From Desmodesmus armatus (taxonomy: Eukaryota; Chlorophyta; Chlorophyceae; Sphaeropleales; Scenedesmaceae), in NCBI GenBank assembly GCA_007449985.2, contig VIIQ02000281.1, positions 1 to 64,000 on the forward strand: a stretch of DNA of 64,000 nucleotides, in the 5' to 3' direction. Position numbers and translations under genes: made by a program. The stretch's first letter is position 1; the number at the start of each line of letters is the position of its first letter. Of the stretch, positions 23,311 through 34,700 are shown piece by piece. The notes beneath the pieces are model-generated. The model searched no databases, was not told the DNA's origin, and saw only the letters and a list, made by a program, of their open reading frames with translations.

Positions 23311-26300
23311 CCGTAGTGATCTTTGAGGTTCGAGGACTTTTTTTATCGAATGCAATATAAAACTGCTTGAGGCATTCGATAAGGCACCCAGCAAATTTGC
23401 TGTTGGGTTCTATATTTCGACTGATCAACATGACATGTGGCCTTCTCACTACAGGACAAGTCCGCCAGTTGCCGTTTGTGTAAACACGTGTAAGCAGGCG
23501 TTTACAGGGTACTTTCACAGGTGCAAAACATTTGCTGTAACTGCCGCAACGAAAACCTTGTACCAGCTGTGTAAACGCATGTAACGTCTCTGTAGACTGT
23601 TTACATCCCGTGTAAGCACCCAGTCACGGTTGTAAACAATTGAAAGCCGGTGTAAACATGTTGCAAATGCTTTACGTAAGGAAGTTGAGGTATTACTAAC
23701 CACCACCCACAGGCGCAAGTATCTGAGCACACAATCGGTATCATACACGAACGTTCTTCCAAACAGACCTCAGACCCAACATGCACTGCAACCAAGCTTG
23801 GCGTGGAGCTCAACGTTAATGATCTGCTGCACCACTCAGCTGAAGCACACAGAATGGGCGCCGCACCAGTTCGGGACAAATGGAAGAGACTGTTGAGCAA
23901 GGTATGTCTTCGCTGGCTCCCATGTGGCGTCTGATCACGGTGCTGCTGTGAAGCAGCGTGGTGGTTGACCACCAAACCTGTGCAGGCACAGTTGCAGCGG
24001 CCTCAACGGGACAGCAAACGAATCGCAAGTGCTGGTGTTTGCATTGTGTGCCTCCAGCATGCGGGTAGCCGTCTTGCTTCGCTCGGTTTGTCCCCTTCAC
24101 ATCCCATCAGACACAAGGCACAGATCTGCTGCATGAAGCGACCCTTGGAGCTTGCATATGTCGTGCTACTTGCCATCTGTGAAGTCTAGGCATGCTTAAG
24201 AAGTGCATCCAAACCCAGGCTCTTGCTCCCTGTTTGTGGGACTGCTGTTGCTGCTTGTTTGTTGTGGTCCAAGGCCTGCAGAGATCGCCGCCCAACTACT
24301 TGAGAAGCGCTTCCCGGCTGGCTTCAAGGCGTGGCTGGTATCATCCATCGGAGTGGTGCTTGTCGCAGCAGCCTGTACACAGCTATGCTTCTTGAGTAAG
24401 TGGGATCTGCTGACTAGCCAAGCTTGATGTTCTTTTGGCGTGGGTCCCAGTAAAGTGCCATTGTGCATGTTTCGGAAGGAATGATTGCATGACAGTAGCA
24501 CCCCTGAGGCAGCTGGCAGAGCCCAGGCCTCGGCTGACAGACAAGTTACGTGGGGTTATGGCGGCTGCACTAAGCAAGTGTGCATGTTGTCCTTCTCGCT
24601 GGACTTCAGAGCGACCGTGACCTCAAGATCTGGGCTGTTGGCAGCATCATCGGCAAGGATCTGCTGGCTGTCCAGGTACGCAACACCTGGTTTGGCAGGA
24701 CTCAGTTGCAGCAAGGCTAGCGTCAGCAGCGTGTTTTCCCCAATGTTCAGGCTTGGGTGACTGAAGGTGCTTTGAGCTCAGCAGCTGGCAAGCAACCTGA
24801 TGGGCTGACAGTTTTACCTTTTGCTGTTGCCTGCTCTGCATGATGATGGCCCCGCCAGCGTGGTGAACGTCTCTGTGGATGTGGTCAACCAAGGGCGGCT
24901 GCGTCGTGATCACCTCAACAAGAAGCAGCTCAAGGTCAACCGTCAGTGGGGTTGATGTGTCGCAGCACCTGCCCCTGGCATCGTCGCGTCCTGCTAATTG
25001 GCAGCACGGCGTTCAGGGGGATCTCAAGCCCCGCCACCTTAATAATCTTGGTCCCAGCATCACATGCTGCAGGTGTGTGTGCAACCTCTTGGCCTGGGTT
25101 GTGCTCTGAAGTAGGTCAGAATAGCTAAAGGTTTTGGTCAGGTTTGATTGTATCTGCGTGAGTCAGCACGGGCTGTTGAGTGCAGTCACTTGGACTGGTG
25201 CCTTTGAAGCTACTGCAATGCATGATGTTCTACACACGCTCGTCACACATACCCTGACAGGCACCCTGATGTCTCCTTGTGCAGGTCTCCTGTCCAATCG
25301 CTGGGCTGCTCGTGCACGACCCTGCAACTGGCATGGCATCAGCCTGCCAGATTGAGCAGACTGCAGCAGCGGCATGAGTGGTTGCACGCTGAATGTGCAC
25401 TGTCACAGTTGACCATGTTGGTCGATGGGCCTCACCTGCGTATTGTGCATGCACTGTTGGTTAGCATGCACTGTTGGTTAGTTGAGGCAACAAGTGGTCA
25501 CTATGTGTTCAAACAGATGTCTGTGTTTTGGTTGTGCGCAAATGTGTGTTGGTTAGTCAGCGTCCAAGTTGACAGCATGATTGGTATTTGCGCACCTTGT
25601 GGGTGTTGGCACAGGGGTGGGTTTTGCGTGTCAGTTTGGGCACTGTCTTTGGTGTAGGTGCAGGAGGGGGCGGGCTGGACTCCACATGTTGATGCATGGG
25701 CTAGCTGTGGTGAGCAGTGGGCTCACTGGCAGCTTTGGACTGTACAGGTTGTCTACTGTATAGGACTGATGTGGTGAAGCAGCAGCTGCATAACCTTCAG
25801 CTTAGTGGTAGAGATGCAGGTGCATTTGTCGGTGTTGGTGGTGCAGCATGATGCGGGTGCATGCACCACTGCTGCATGATACTCCCTGTAATGCTACATC
25901 CCTGCATCCTATGCAAATCAGTTGTTGTGCGGCGCATGTGAGCTTTGCACAGCAGAACACGGCCATGTGCAAGTGGCAATCCATCCGAATGCATTCCATA
26001 TGGATGCCGCGTCACAGCACACGTGAGCATGCAGCTGCAGCAGGCATGGCACACAGCAGAATACACAAGTATGGTGGCATCAAAGCAGCATTATGCAGCT
26101 ATTCAAGAGCAACAATGTCTGCAGCAGGTAAAGTCTTTGCGTACTGCTTGTAAACTGCTGTTACACAGTATGTAAAGAGTTTTGTGCAGAAGTAAACCAT
26201 CTGTAAACACTGCTTTACATTGTAACCACCTGTACTCATGTGGAAATGTTTTACGTTCCCTGGGCCATGATGTAAATACTTTACGACGTCTTGTTTACAC

Positions 26301-26781
26301 CATGTTTACAGGCACTTTCGCCAGACGACCTGTTTACAGGGGGTGAAAGGGACGTTTACACAGGTTTACGCAGCGTGTTTACACTAGTTTACACTGCGTC
26401 AATAATTTACATCACCTACTGTGGTGCAAACAGTTTACGCCGCCTGTTGGAGTTTATGCAGCATGTACAGGCACTTTACCCGCGCTGCAGAACATTTGCA
26501 CCCCGCAACCAGGTGGTTTCTCCCGTAGTGTCTGGAAGGCTTGGTGGCATCGGCCTGAGACCACAACATCACTAATATATTATCAAAATCCTTGTTTTGT
26601 ATGGTATTTTAGGGCTGGAGGGTGCAGCGACCGCTGTACAATGCCTTTTGCCGGGTTAATCTTCAGGTCCGATTTTCCAACTCATCCGTCGAAGGCGAGC
26701 TGGCAATTGTTTGAAGCATTATATATTTCGCAACTATTCGTAAATAAATATTTATTTATCGAACCTCAAAGATCACTACGG
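23311..26781. mobile_element. DNA transposon with perfect 23-bp terminal inverted repeats
   Basis: The ends 23311-23333 and 26759-26781 are exact reverse complements over 23 bp, beginning CCGTAGTGATC. TA dinucleotides flank both sides (23309-23310 and 26782-26783), consistent with a TA target duplication. The two subterminal zones (about 23480-23690 and 26125-26520) are packed with TTTAC/GTAAA motifs in both orientations, like transposase-binding arrays. The middle is GC-richer and contains exon-like + strand segments. Total length 3471 bp. The superfamily is not identified: the TA flank fits Tc1/mariner-type insertion but the interior does not resemble a mariner transposase I know. Confidence 0.85.
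23770..24951 (+). CDS. Intron-containing gene inside the TIR element, family unknown
   Basis: Segments with splice borders in the same strand: one ending at 23901 (donor GTATGT) contains TKLGVELNVNDLLHHSAEAHRM; the next starts at 23986 after TGTGCAG and continues in phase 0 (AQLQRPQRDSKRI); about 24280-24340 gives EIAAQLLEKRFPAGFKAWL; about 24610-24675 gives SDRDLKIWAVGSIIGKDLLAVQ; about 24856-24951 gives VVNVSVDVVNQGRLRRDHLNKK. Start, end and some joins are unknown. It may encode the element's own transposase or accessory protein, or a captured host gene. I see no catalytic triad I can defend. Confidence 0.4.
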
Positions 26782-26783
26782 TA

Positions 26784-27200
26784 GGGAACATCATTGAAAG
26801 TGTAGCCATCTGATCACTTGAATCTTTTCCCTCGCATGCACGCCACACACGTGTGCATCAGCGGCAAAAGACACCAACCCCAAATGTCAGTATGCAGTCT
26901 TTGGCATGCATTTCACGCCGTTGGCCATGTCAAACATTGGCAAAAGGCGGCATCCCTCAATGTGTACCACTGTGGGGATGCCATGTTCATCATGTTGCAC
27001 GGTCAGAAGTAAACGGCAATAGTTAGGCTTGAAACAGATCCACACAAACGTGTTACATTGGGTGCAAAGGCAAGCGATATTGAACACCACAAGTGGCCAC
27101 TGGCCAACAAGAAGCAAATAATCCATTGTATGGTTGCTCGCAAGCAAACACGCAACCAAGCGCAAGACCTTGGAAGCCACGTGTGCGCCCATGCCTCATG
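26784..27200 (-). other. Region right of the TIR element with a possible minus-strand exon
   Basis: A minus-strand frame here ends with LLLTVQHDEHGIPTVVHIEGCRLLPMFDMANGVKCMPKTAY and a stop near 26887. The composition looks protein-like but the upstream part of the frame does not. No family is recognised. It could be a further part of the coiled-coil relic to its right or an unrelated fragment. Confidence 0.25.
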
Positions 27201-27202
27201 CA

Positions 27203-28406
27203 TCATGCTAGGGCTGTTGGCACATGCATGATGCTTGATGTGCTGCAAATGAGGGCTACAAAGAAGCTCGGCCAACTTGGTGCGGCTGCCTCATGGAGGG
27301 AGACATTCATGATTGCGCAACCAGTGCCACTCATCCCACCACTGCTGCTGCTGCTGCTATTGGAGTTGGCTGCCAGCTGTGTGAGCTGCACCTGCAGCTG
27401 CTGCCTTTCAGCATGTGATGCTGATAACCCACGCTGCAACCTGCCCAGTTGTGCCTTGAGCTGCTCGACACATGCGCACCATCTGCACTGCCGCCGATGC
27501 TTGCTCGGCTGTTGCGAGATCTGCCTCCTACTGCAGCGGGGGACTGCTGACGCCTGCTACTGCTGCAGTTGCTGCAGTGAGGGCTGCCAGAATGAATTAC
27601 CTCCGCTTTCAGCTACAACAACTTCAAGTCGTGCATGTTCCTGGACTGCTGTGGCATGGGCATTTGATGCTGCAATTGAGCCACATACAGCAGACATCGA
27701 CAGTGGCAAGGACAGCAGCATTGGTGCGGCAATGTATGCTTTGTCCACGGGTAATTTTTGGACAAGAGCCTTTTCTGCAGACGTGTGTGATGAAATGTGC
27801 CTGGAGGCATTCAGTACAACAGCTTGCACGCAGACTTGCTTGTAGCACCATCAAAACGAGCACGGCCCATGGAACAAACCGCCCCGCTCCTCCAGTTGGT
27901 GCCACAAGCCACATACAAGAAGTGTTCTCAGTTGTTTGCTTGACACCCTCCAAACGTGACATTTTCAAGGGTAGCGAAAATGCCCTACCTGTTGTTCAAG
28001 GCTGTGCTGCGTTGTTGCGGCTCCTCGCTGCACCATGCCCAGTTGCAGCCCTCACGAGGACGCTGTGCTGCATTAACCTGCACGCAACAGCCACATGCGC
28101 ACACACAGCCAGCATGGGCTTCGCTTCCAACACTGTGCACAAGCCCAAGCATTGATTGTGTTTCTTCACCATGCATGCAACGTATACACTCCTTTGGTGT
28201 ATTTGCGCTCTACAAATATCTGCCATCAGCCTCGCGCCCATGTGTCTGAGAACCTCCCTACGGCTTGTGGCCAGCTTACCTGCCGTGCGGCCCTGCTACA
28301 AGATGACCCTCCGCCTGAGGCCCTGAATCTCCTACCGCGCCTCGGAAAGGTGCTCCTGTATTAATGCCAGCTGGCCTTCCGACACAGCCAGGTGATGCTG
28401 CACATC
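27203..28406 (-). pseudogene. Coiled-coil protein relic with in-frame TAGs
   Basis: Exon 28280-28406 reads EDVQHHLAVSEGQLALIQ...HLSEAR, TAG, EIQGLRRRVIL, TAG, QGRTA. It joins in phase to 27601-27774 (EKALVQKLPVDKAYIAAP...ATAVQEHARLEVVVAESG). A third segment at about 27440-27590 reads PPLQ, TAG, EADLATAEQASAAVQMVRM and then needs a 1-base frame change to continue as EQLKAQLGRLQRGLSASHAERQQLQ. The heptad-like Leu/Gln/Glu pattern indicates a coiled coil. Three TAGs and one frame break argue for a decayed gene. It lies just downstream of the giant gene on the same strand, but the giant gene has its own stop. No family is named. Confidence 0.45.
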
Positions 28407-28711
28407 CTCGCAGCAGCAGCCACACCTACACACAACAGAGGCACCAGCATATGTGAGAGCCATTCAACGCTGGCACTTATACATGCGAACAATAGTGCAA
28501 TGGTCGAGCCGCAAGGAAAAAGCACGCATGGACTGATGTACAGTCCCAGCAAACATATCAAAAATGAGGAGCAGCAAGATGAGCCGCTAGTGCATTCATG
28601 CTGCCCAAGCTGCAGCGCAGATCAGGGACAAGTGCATTGCACCCTACCCTTGAGGTGTGACAGAGGAATGGGGACGACTACCCAGTAAAGAAGAGCGGTC
28701 TTGGCCCTTGC

Positions 28712-31700
28712 TCAGGAGCCGTCATTAGTGATGATGTCCTCCAACCATTCTTCAGCCAGAGGCAGCCTACAAGGACACAAAACACCCAGCTTTTGTCAGA
28801 GTATAGTGTGTCACACACACACAAAATCATCCTGAGTTGAAATGCCAAGCGTTGTCATCTTGCTGTCGTTGTTGCAGGTGGACAATGAATGGAAAAAGCC
28901 CCCAAACCACCTACCTAAGAAGCACAGCTTGCACAAGGTGATCCAAGCAGCCCAGAATGGTGTCAAGGGCAGCCAAGCTGTCACGAGTTGCACCAACGAG
29001 ATCAGGGAGGTTTGTGGCAGAACTACCCCCCAAAGTGCCAAATGGGTCACCAGTGGACTGCGCAGGGTCGCGCTTGCAGATGTTGCTTGTCCAAGGGCTG
29101 GTGCCGTTCATCACCACATCATTGGCATGTTGCGGCGTGGCCGGTGTAGCTGCCTGAGCACTGGATGTGCCACTACCAGAGCCGCTGCTGGCGCTGCCAG
29201 CTTGAGAGAACTCCAGACTGATGTGCTGAATCTGCAGGCCAGCTGCCAGCCCCCCTGCACCAGAAAGCGTGCTCAGTCCAGCACAGGGTGTGCTGCCCAC
29301 ACTCAGTACAGGCGGCTCCAAAGCAGCCGCGGCTTGGGCTGAGGCAGCACCGACAGCGGACTCAGCTGTCACCGACACTGCCTGACATGGGGCCGGCTGC
29401 GTTGATCCTGCTTGTGCGCCGGAGTCTGGCTGTACTGTGGGGATGTGACGGGAGGCTGGACTGCTGCAGCAAGGGCCAGGGGAAATGCCGCCGCCGCCGG
29501 CACTTGACAGCCGCTGCAGTGTGGATGCCTCTGGTCCCAGCTGCCCACCTGCATATTGTGCCAGGTACTGATCCAGCAGGGCTGCCGTGCTGACTTGCCG
29601 TACACTGGTATTGCTGAGCTGAGCTCCCAGCTGCCCTGGACTGCTGGTCCCTGCTTCTGGACTGGCTGCTGCAAGTGATGCAACAGATGGCTGCGGCGGC
29701 AGGCCATCCAAGCTGCCAATGCGCGAAGCGCCAACGCCCGAGCTTGACGTGCGGCGCTGGGGCTGAGTGCCTGCACAAGAAGCAACGGCACTATGGAGTG
29801 AAAAAAACCGCGAATTGACAAAAAATTCTACCCCTCTGCATGTGTTGCTGGATGCACCTTCAAGGGAGGTTTAGGTGAAGGACATGTAGGTCGCCAAGCA
29901 CGTCACTTAGAAAGGTGACTTGCGTGCACGGCATGCAACACAAATCATTTCAAATTTGTGCTAGCATCACTGCTCACCTTCACATTGGAACACCATGTCA
30001 TCATCCACTACAGGGGAAGTGCTGCTGGGGCTGTTCCTGACACCATGAGTGGCACACTGAGCTGTTGTGCTTGCAAAGGGGCTGTGCCAGTGCTGCTGGA
30101 CATCACCTGCTGTCACTCCGCACGGGTGTGCATGCGGAGCCGTCATGGCAGAGCTGCAGCCGGCACTTGTGTAGCTCAAGGCCGCTGCATCATGGCCTTC
30201 TGGGGCATGGCCCAAGCTGCCACCAATGCCAACTGAGGATGCATCAGCAGCAGCAGCAGCACCAGCACCAGCAGCAGCCTGGCCTGTGAGTGCTGCAGCA
30301 GGCTGCTGCTGCGAGCCCTCTGCTGCATGCGACCCCTCTGCCACTGCCAGTGATGGTGTGCAGCTGCTGTCACCAGGGGATGTCGGGGTGCTGCAGGCCA
30401 CAGCCCAGTGTGGCCAGCTGACATCTGGTGTGACTTCACAACCAGGAGGACTTTCCGCAAGCACTGCAGGCAGTGGGCAAACACTGCTGGCTCTGCTGCT
30501 GGCACCAAGGACAACACCACTCAGTCCAACCCCAACGTCCTGCCGCCCTGCACATGCCGTGGGTGCTGCTGCTGTCGTTGCTGCTGCCCCGGCTTCAAGT
30601 GAAGCCCCACTGCTACATCCCTGCTGCTGCACAGGGGAGTGCAGGGCAGCAGCCCCTGCAGCCACTGCTGTGGTGGCATCAGCAGGCAACTCCAAGGATG
30701 GGCCTGCTGCCGACAACTGAGGGCTGGAGGGCGCACGTGTGCGTGCTGTTTGAGGGTGGGAGCTGCTGCTGATGTAGAGGGTGATACCCCCTGTAGGTGT
30801 CACCCCCAGTGTCACACTGACCTCTGCACTTGCGTTGCGCGATGCACACAGTGCATGCACACCGCTTGCAGCAGTCGCATCAGCGACAGCACCAGCAACG
30901 GCAGCAGCAGCTGATTCTGAGTTGCTGCAATCAACAGTTGCTGTGCCATCCTCCCCCTGGCTGTCTGCCAGCACAGCTGCAGCCACTACTGCGCTGTCCA
31001 TAGTCTGCTGCTGGAGGCATGCAGCCCGTGGCACTGCACCTGGGTCTTCAAGCCGTTTAGGTGTGCAGGTTGCGCCGTGTACACCAGGCGCCATGTCGTC
31101 ACAAGCAGCAGCAGCTGCGGCTGCCGCTGTTGCAGCAGCAAGCAGTGCCGCCAGCTGCTGAACTTCCCAGGTGCTTGTGGCATCTTGGCTTGCTGCGCGC
31201 CCTGGCGCTAGGCACCATTGGGCACTTGCTGTGCTGGGGACAGACTGCGCCCTGCCGAGCAGATGTGCTGGGGGGCCCACTGACACTGCCGATGCGCTGG
31301 TAGGAGAACTAGCACCAGGCGCCTCGCACGCATCACCCGTTGCGCTGCTGCCAGCACTGGCAATCTGCGCTGTGCAAGACGCTGCTGGGTGTGCTGCAAG
31401 TTGTACTGCCGCTGCTTCTGGTGCTGCAGGAGCTTGTGCCTCTGCCGCCACGAGGCATGCATGTGCCAGACTGCAGGAGCTGCTAGCTGAGTGGGAAGCT
31501 GTTGGTGGAGAAGCCAGCTCAGCTGTTGTGTCAATCATCAATGGACCTGCATGCAAACACGATTGCGGCAAGCGGCAGCAGCAGCAGCAGCAGCAGCAGC
31601 AGTGGAAAATCCAGAAACCCCTTCAAACCAAACAGTGGTCACTGGGAAGTACGATGTTACCCACCTGATTAGGATGCAAGCAAGCCTCCATGTTGCTGCC

Positions 31701-34700
31701 ATGCATGTTGTCATCACAGTCTTGGTGATGCGTGCACATGCAGGGCTGAAGCATGGAACAGTGCAGGCATTGCCGCTCAGACTGACAGCAGGAATCTGTG
31801 CTCTCAAGCACCCATGTTGCAGCCACCCAGCATTGCAGACCCACCCACCACTTACCTGCACTGGAGCTGTCACTCATCAAGCATGCCACTGCATGTGTTG
31901 CTTCTTGCTGCCCCACTCCAGAGTCGTTTGCTGCAACATCACCCAAGGCAGCTGTGTCTGTGGGGGGGCTGACAAGCAGGCAGAGCAACCGCTGCTCCAG
32001 CTGCCAGCACCAACAAGTGCCGCAGCTTCAGCACACTCCGCTGCATTTGTATCACATACCTCATGCAGCGCTGCACACACCACAGCACAATACAGCATGA
32101 TGACTCACCTCAGGCAAGCACGCTAGATCGTTGGCAGCCCACTCTTTTTCATGACTGCCTCGAAAACACGCTGGAATGCAACCAAGCTAAGCAGAGACAT
32201 TGACTGTTCACACCATACAGTGATCCTGTTGATGTCGCCATGAAGTAGAGCCCCACCCCACCAGCAACTCACCAGCTTCGGCTGCAGCACTGTTGCCTGA
32301 TGCTAAGGGCACAGTCTGGCTCAAGCTTCTGCTGCTGTTGCCGGTCCTGCTGCAAAGCTCATCACAGCATGAGCTCGCTCTCTCACCAGCAGCAGAAGCC
32401 TCACCGTCTGCAGCTGCGGCAGCAGAAGCTGCAGCAGCCGACCCTTCTGGCTCTGCACAGCTGACACCATGGGCGACAGCAAGCAGTGCTTGCCAGCTGG
32501 ACCCTGCTGCTTCGTCAGAGAGGTCACTCAGACTGCGGCTGCTGCTGCTGCTGCTGCCAGCACTGATGCCACAGACAGCAGCATTAGGGCTGCTGACAGC
32601 TGGTGCCCTGTGCTGAGTGGTTGCAGCTGCCTGCAGCCACAGAGCTGCACACGCGGACAGGGCAGGGCTGGCGTCGCTGTTGCCGCTGCTGGTGTTGTCA
32701 CTGCTTCTGTCCGATGGAGAGTTGTTGGCTGGTTGCGCAACGGCTGCAGCGCAGCTCTGCAGGGTGGCCGCCCACTCAGCCCCCGGCCAAGCAGCTGACT
32801 CTGCTGCACCTACTGCGTCCAGCAGAGATTTGATGATTGCATCGATGTCAGCTGAGGTTGCCCTGGCTGACGCTGTCAGCTGCACTGACCCAGCAGTGGT
32901 GTCTGCAGCTCCATTGGGCGCTATTGCAGAGCCCTGAGCCACCTCCACACCGAGACAGCTGGTGTGTGCGCCCTGATAACCCACTGCAAGTTGCATGGAG
33001 AGTGTAGCTGTGTCCACTGCTGCTGTTGGTGCGGCTTCTGTCCCTCCCAGGCCGGGCTCCAGCAGCTTGCCGGCAGGGCTGCGCATGGCATCCCAATCAT
33101 CGATAGCACTGCCACTGCTGCTGTGGTGAAGGGTGCTGTCCGCTGCACTACTGCATGCCTGCAGCTGCTCGAGTTCACACTCATCCTGCACAGCGGCCAC
33201 AGCAAGGCTGATATCGGTGGGCTGCACCAGGGGTGCCACCAGAGCTGCGTTGGCAGAAGCAGCTGCGCTGCTGCTGGAATCACTGTGGGAGCTGGTGCTG
33301 TTGCTCCCGCCGCTGGCAGTGGCCAGAGGGCAGCCCTCAGGCGCCTGCCACCCAAGCTCCAGCGTCTGCGCAAGCACAGTCAGCGGTGTGGCTTCTGCGC
33401 CCGCCACAGCAGGCTCATGATCCTGTGCGGGGATGGCACCATCAGCTGCGCTGGAAGCAGGAGAGGAACTGCCGCCCCTGCTGCTGAAGCTGCGGCTGGC
33501 AGTGGCAGAGGTACTGCCTTCACTGGCTGCAGTGTCGGCCTCCAACTCATGCTGCTCCTGCAACTCATCCTGCGGCATGTCCACTACCACTGGTGGGACT
33601 GCAGGGCGGCTGTCGATGCCAGCCAGCAACAGGGGGCCATCCTGTGTAGCCGAGACTGAAGCAGCAAGGGAGCTGCAGCTGCTGCCGCCGTGGCTGCTGC
33701 CGCTACTGTCACTGGCTTGTTGCAGACTGTGCTGCAGGTGTGGTGCCTGCTCGCCTGACAGCGTCTGCGGCTGCATCAGCTCGACAGCAAGGCTGCTGCT
33801 GGCTTGCTGTGCCAGGAAGGAAACATCTGCTGCGTTGGCAGCAGCAGAGCAGCTGCTGCTGGGTGCACTGCTGTGACTGCTGCTGTCGCTGCTACTGGTG
33901 TCAGCTGCCACCTCATTGCCCTCAGACACTTGCCACCATAGCTCGAACTCCTGCAAGACTCCAGGCATCTGCGCAGGTTCAAAAACTGCTACAGCAGCTG
34001 CCACCTCCTCCACCATGGCAGCGCCATCAGCTGTGCTGTCGGCAGGAGGGAAACTGCCGCCACTGCTACTGGTGCTGCTGTCAGCTGGGCCCACCCCCGG
34101 GTGCTGTCAGGGGGTGCAGCACAGCCCTCCACTGCTGGCTGTTCCTGCACTGCATCGTGCAGAAGATTCAGTACCACTGCTGGCACTGCAGTGCAGCCAT
34201 TGGTGCCAGCCAGGAGCAGCGGTGCATCCTCAGCTGCTGCAATGGGAGCTGTCACAGGGCTGCTGCTGCTGCGGCGGCCGTTGTCGTGGCTGCCACTGCT
34301 GTCACTGGCTTGGGGCAGACTGCGCCAACGTTCTTGCTCGCCCAGCAGTGCCTGTGCCTGTTGTTGCGGCAGCTGAAACCTCAAATCATCACCGGGTGCA
34401 AGGCAGCTGCTGGCCTGCTGCGGCAGGGAGCTGGCATCTGCCACGTTGGCAGCAACAGAGCAGCTGCTGCTGAGTGCACTGCTGGGACCCGTGCTGCTGC
34501 TCTCACTGCTGCCAGCTGCTGTGGCGCAGTCCTGAGGGGCCTGCCACCAAAGCTGCACATGCTGCACGACAACAGGCATCTGTGTGGGTTCAAACCCTGC
34601 CACAGCAGCTGCCTCCTCCTGCACCACCCCTTCGGCTGTGCTGACAGCAGGAGAACAACTGCCACCACTGCTGCTAAAGCTGCTCTCAGCAGGGGTGCTG

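Noticed and set aside
25795..25835. Possible tRNA-like A box near AGCTTAGTGGTAGAG
   Set aside because: No B box at a workable distance and no cloverleaf.
27093..27845. 250-codon + strand frame, Cys-rich
   Set aside because: Antisense to the coiled-coil relic, whose heptad pattern and phase-matched exons are more convincing.
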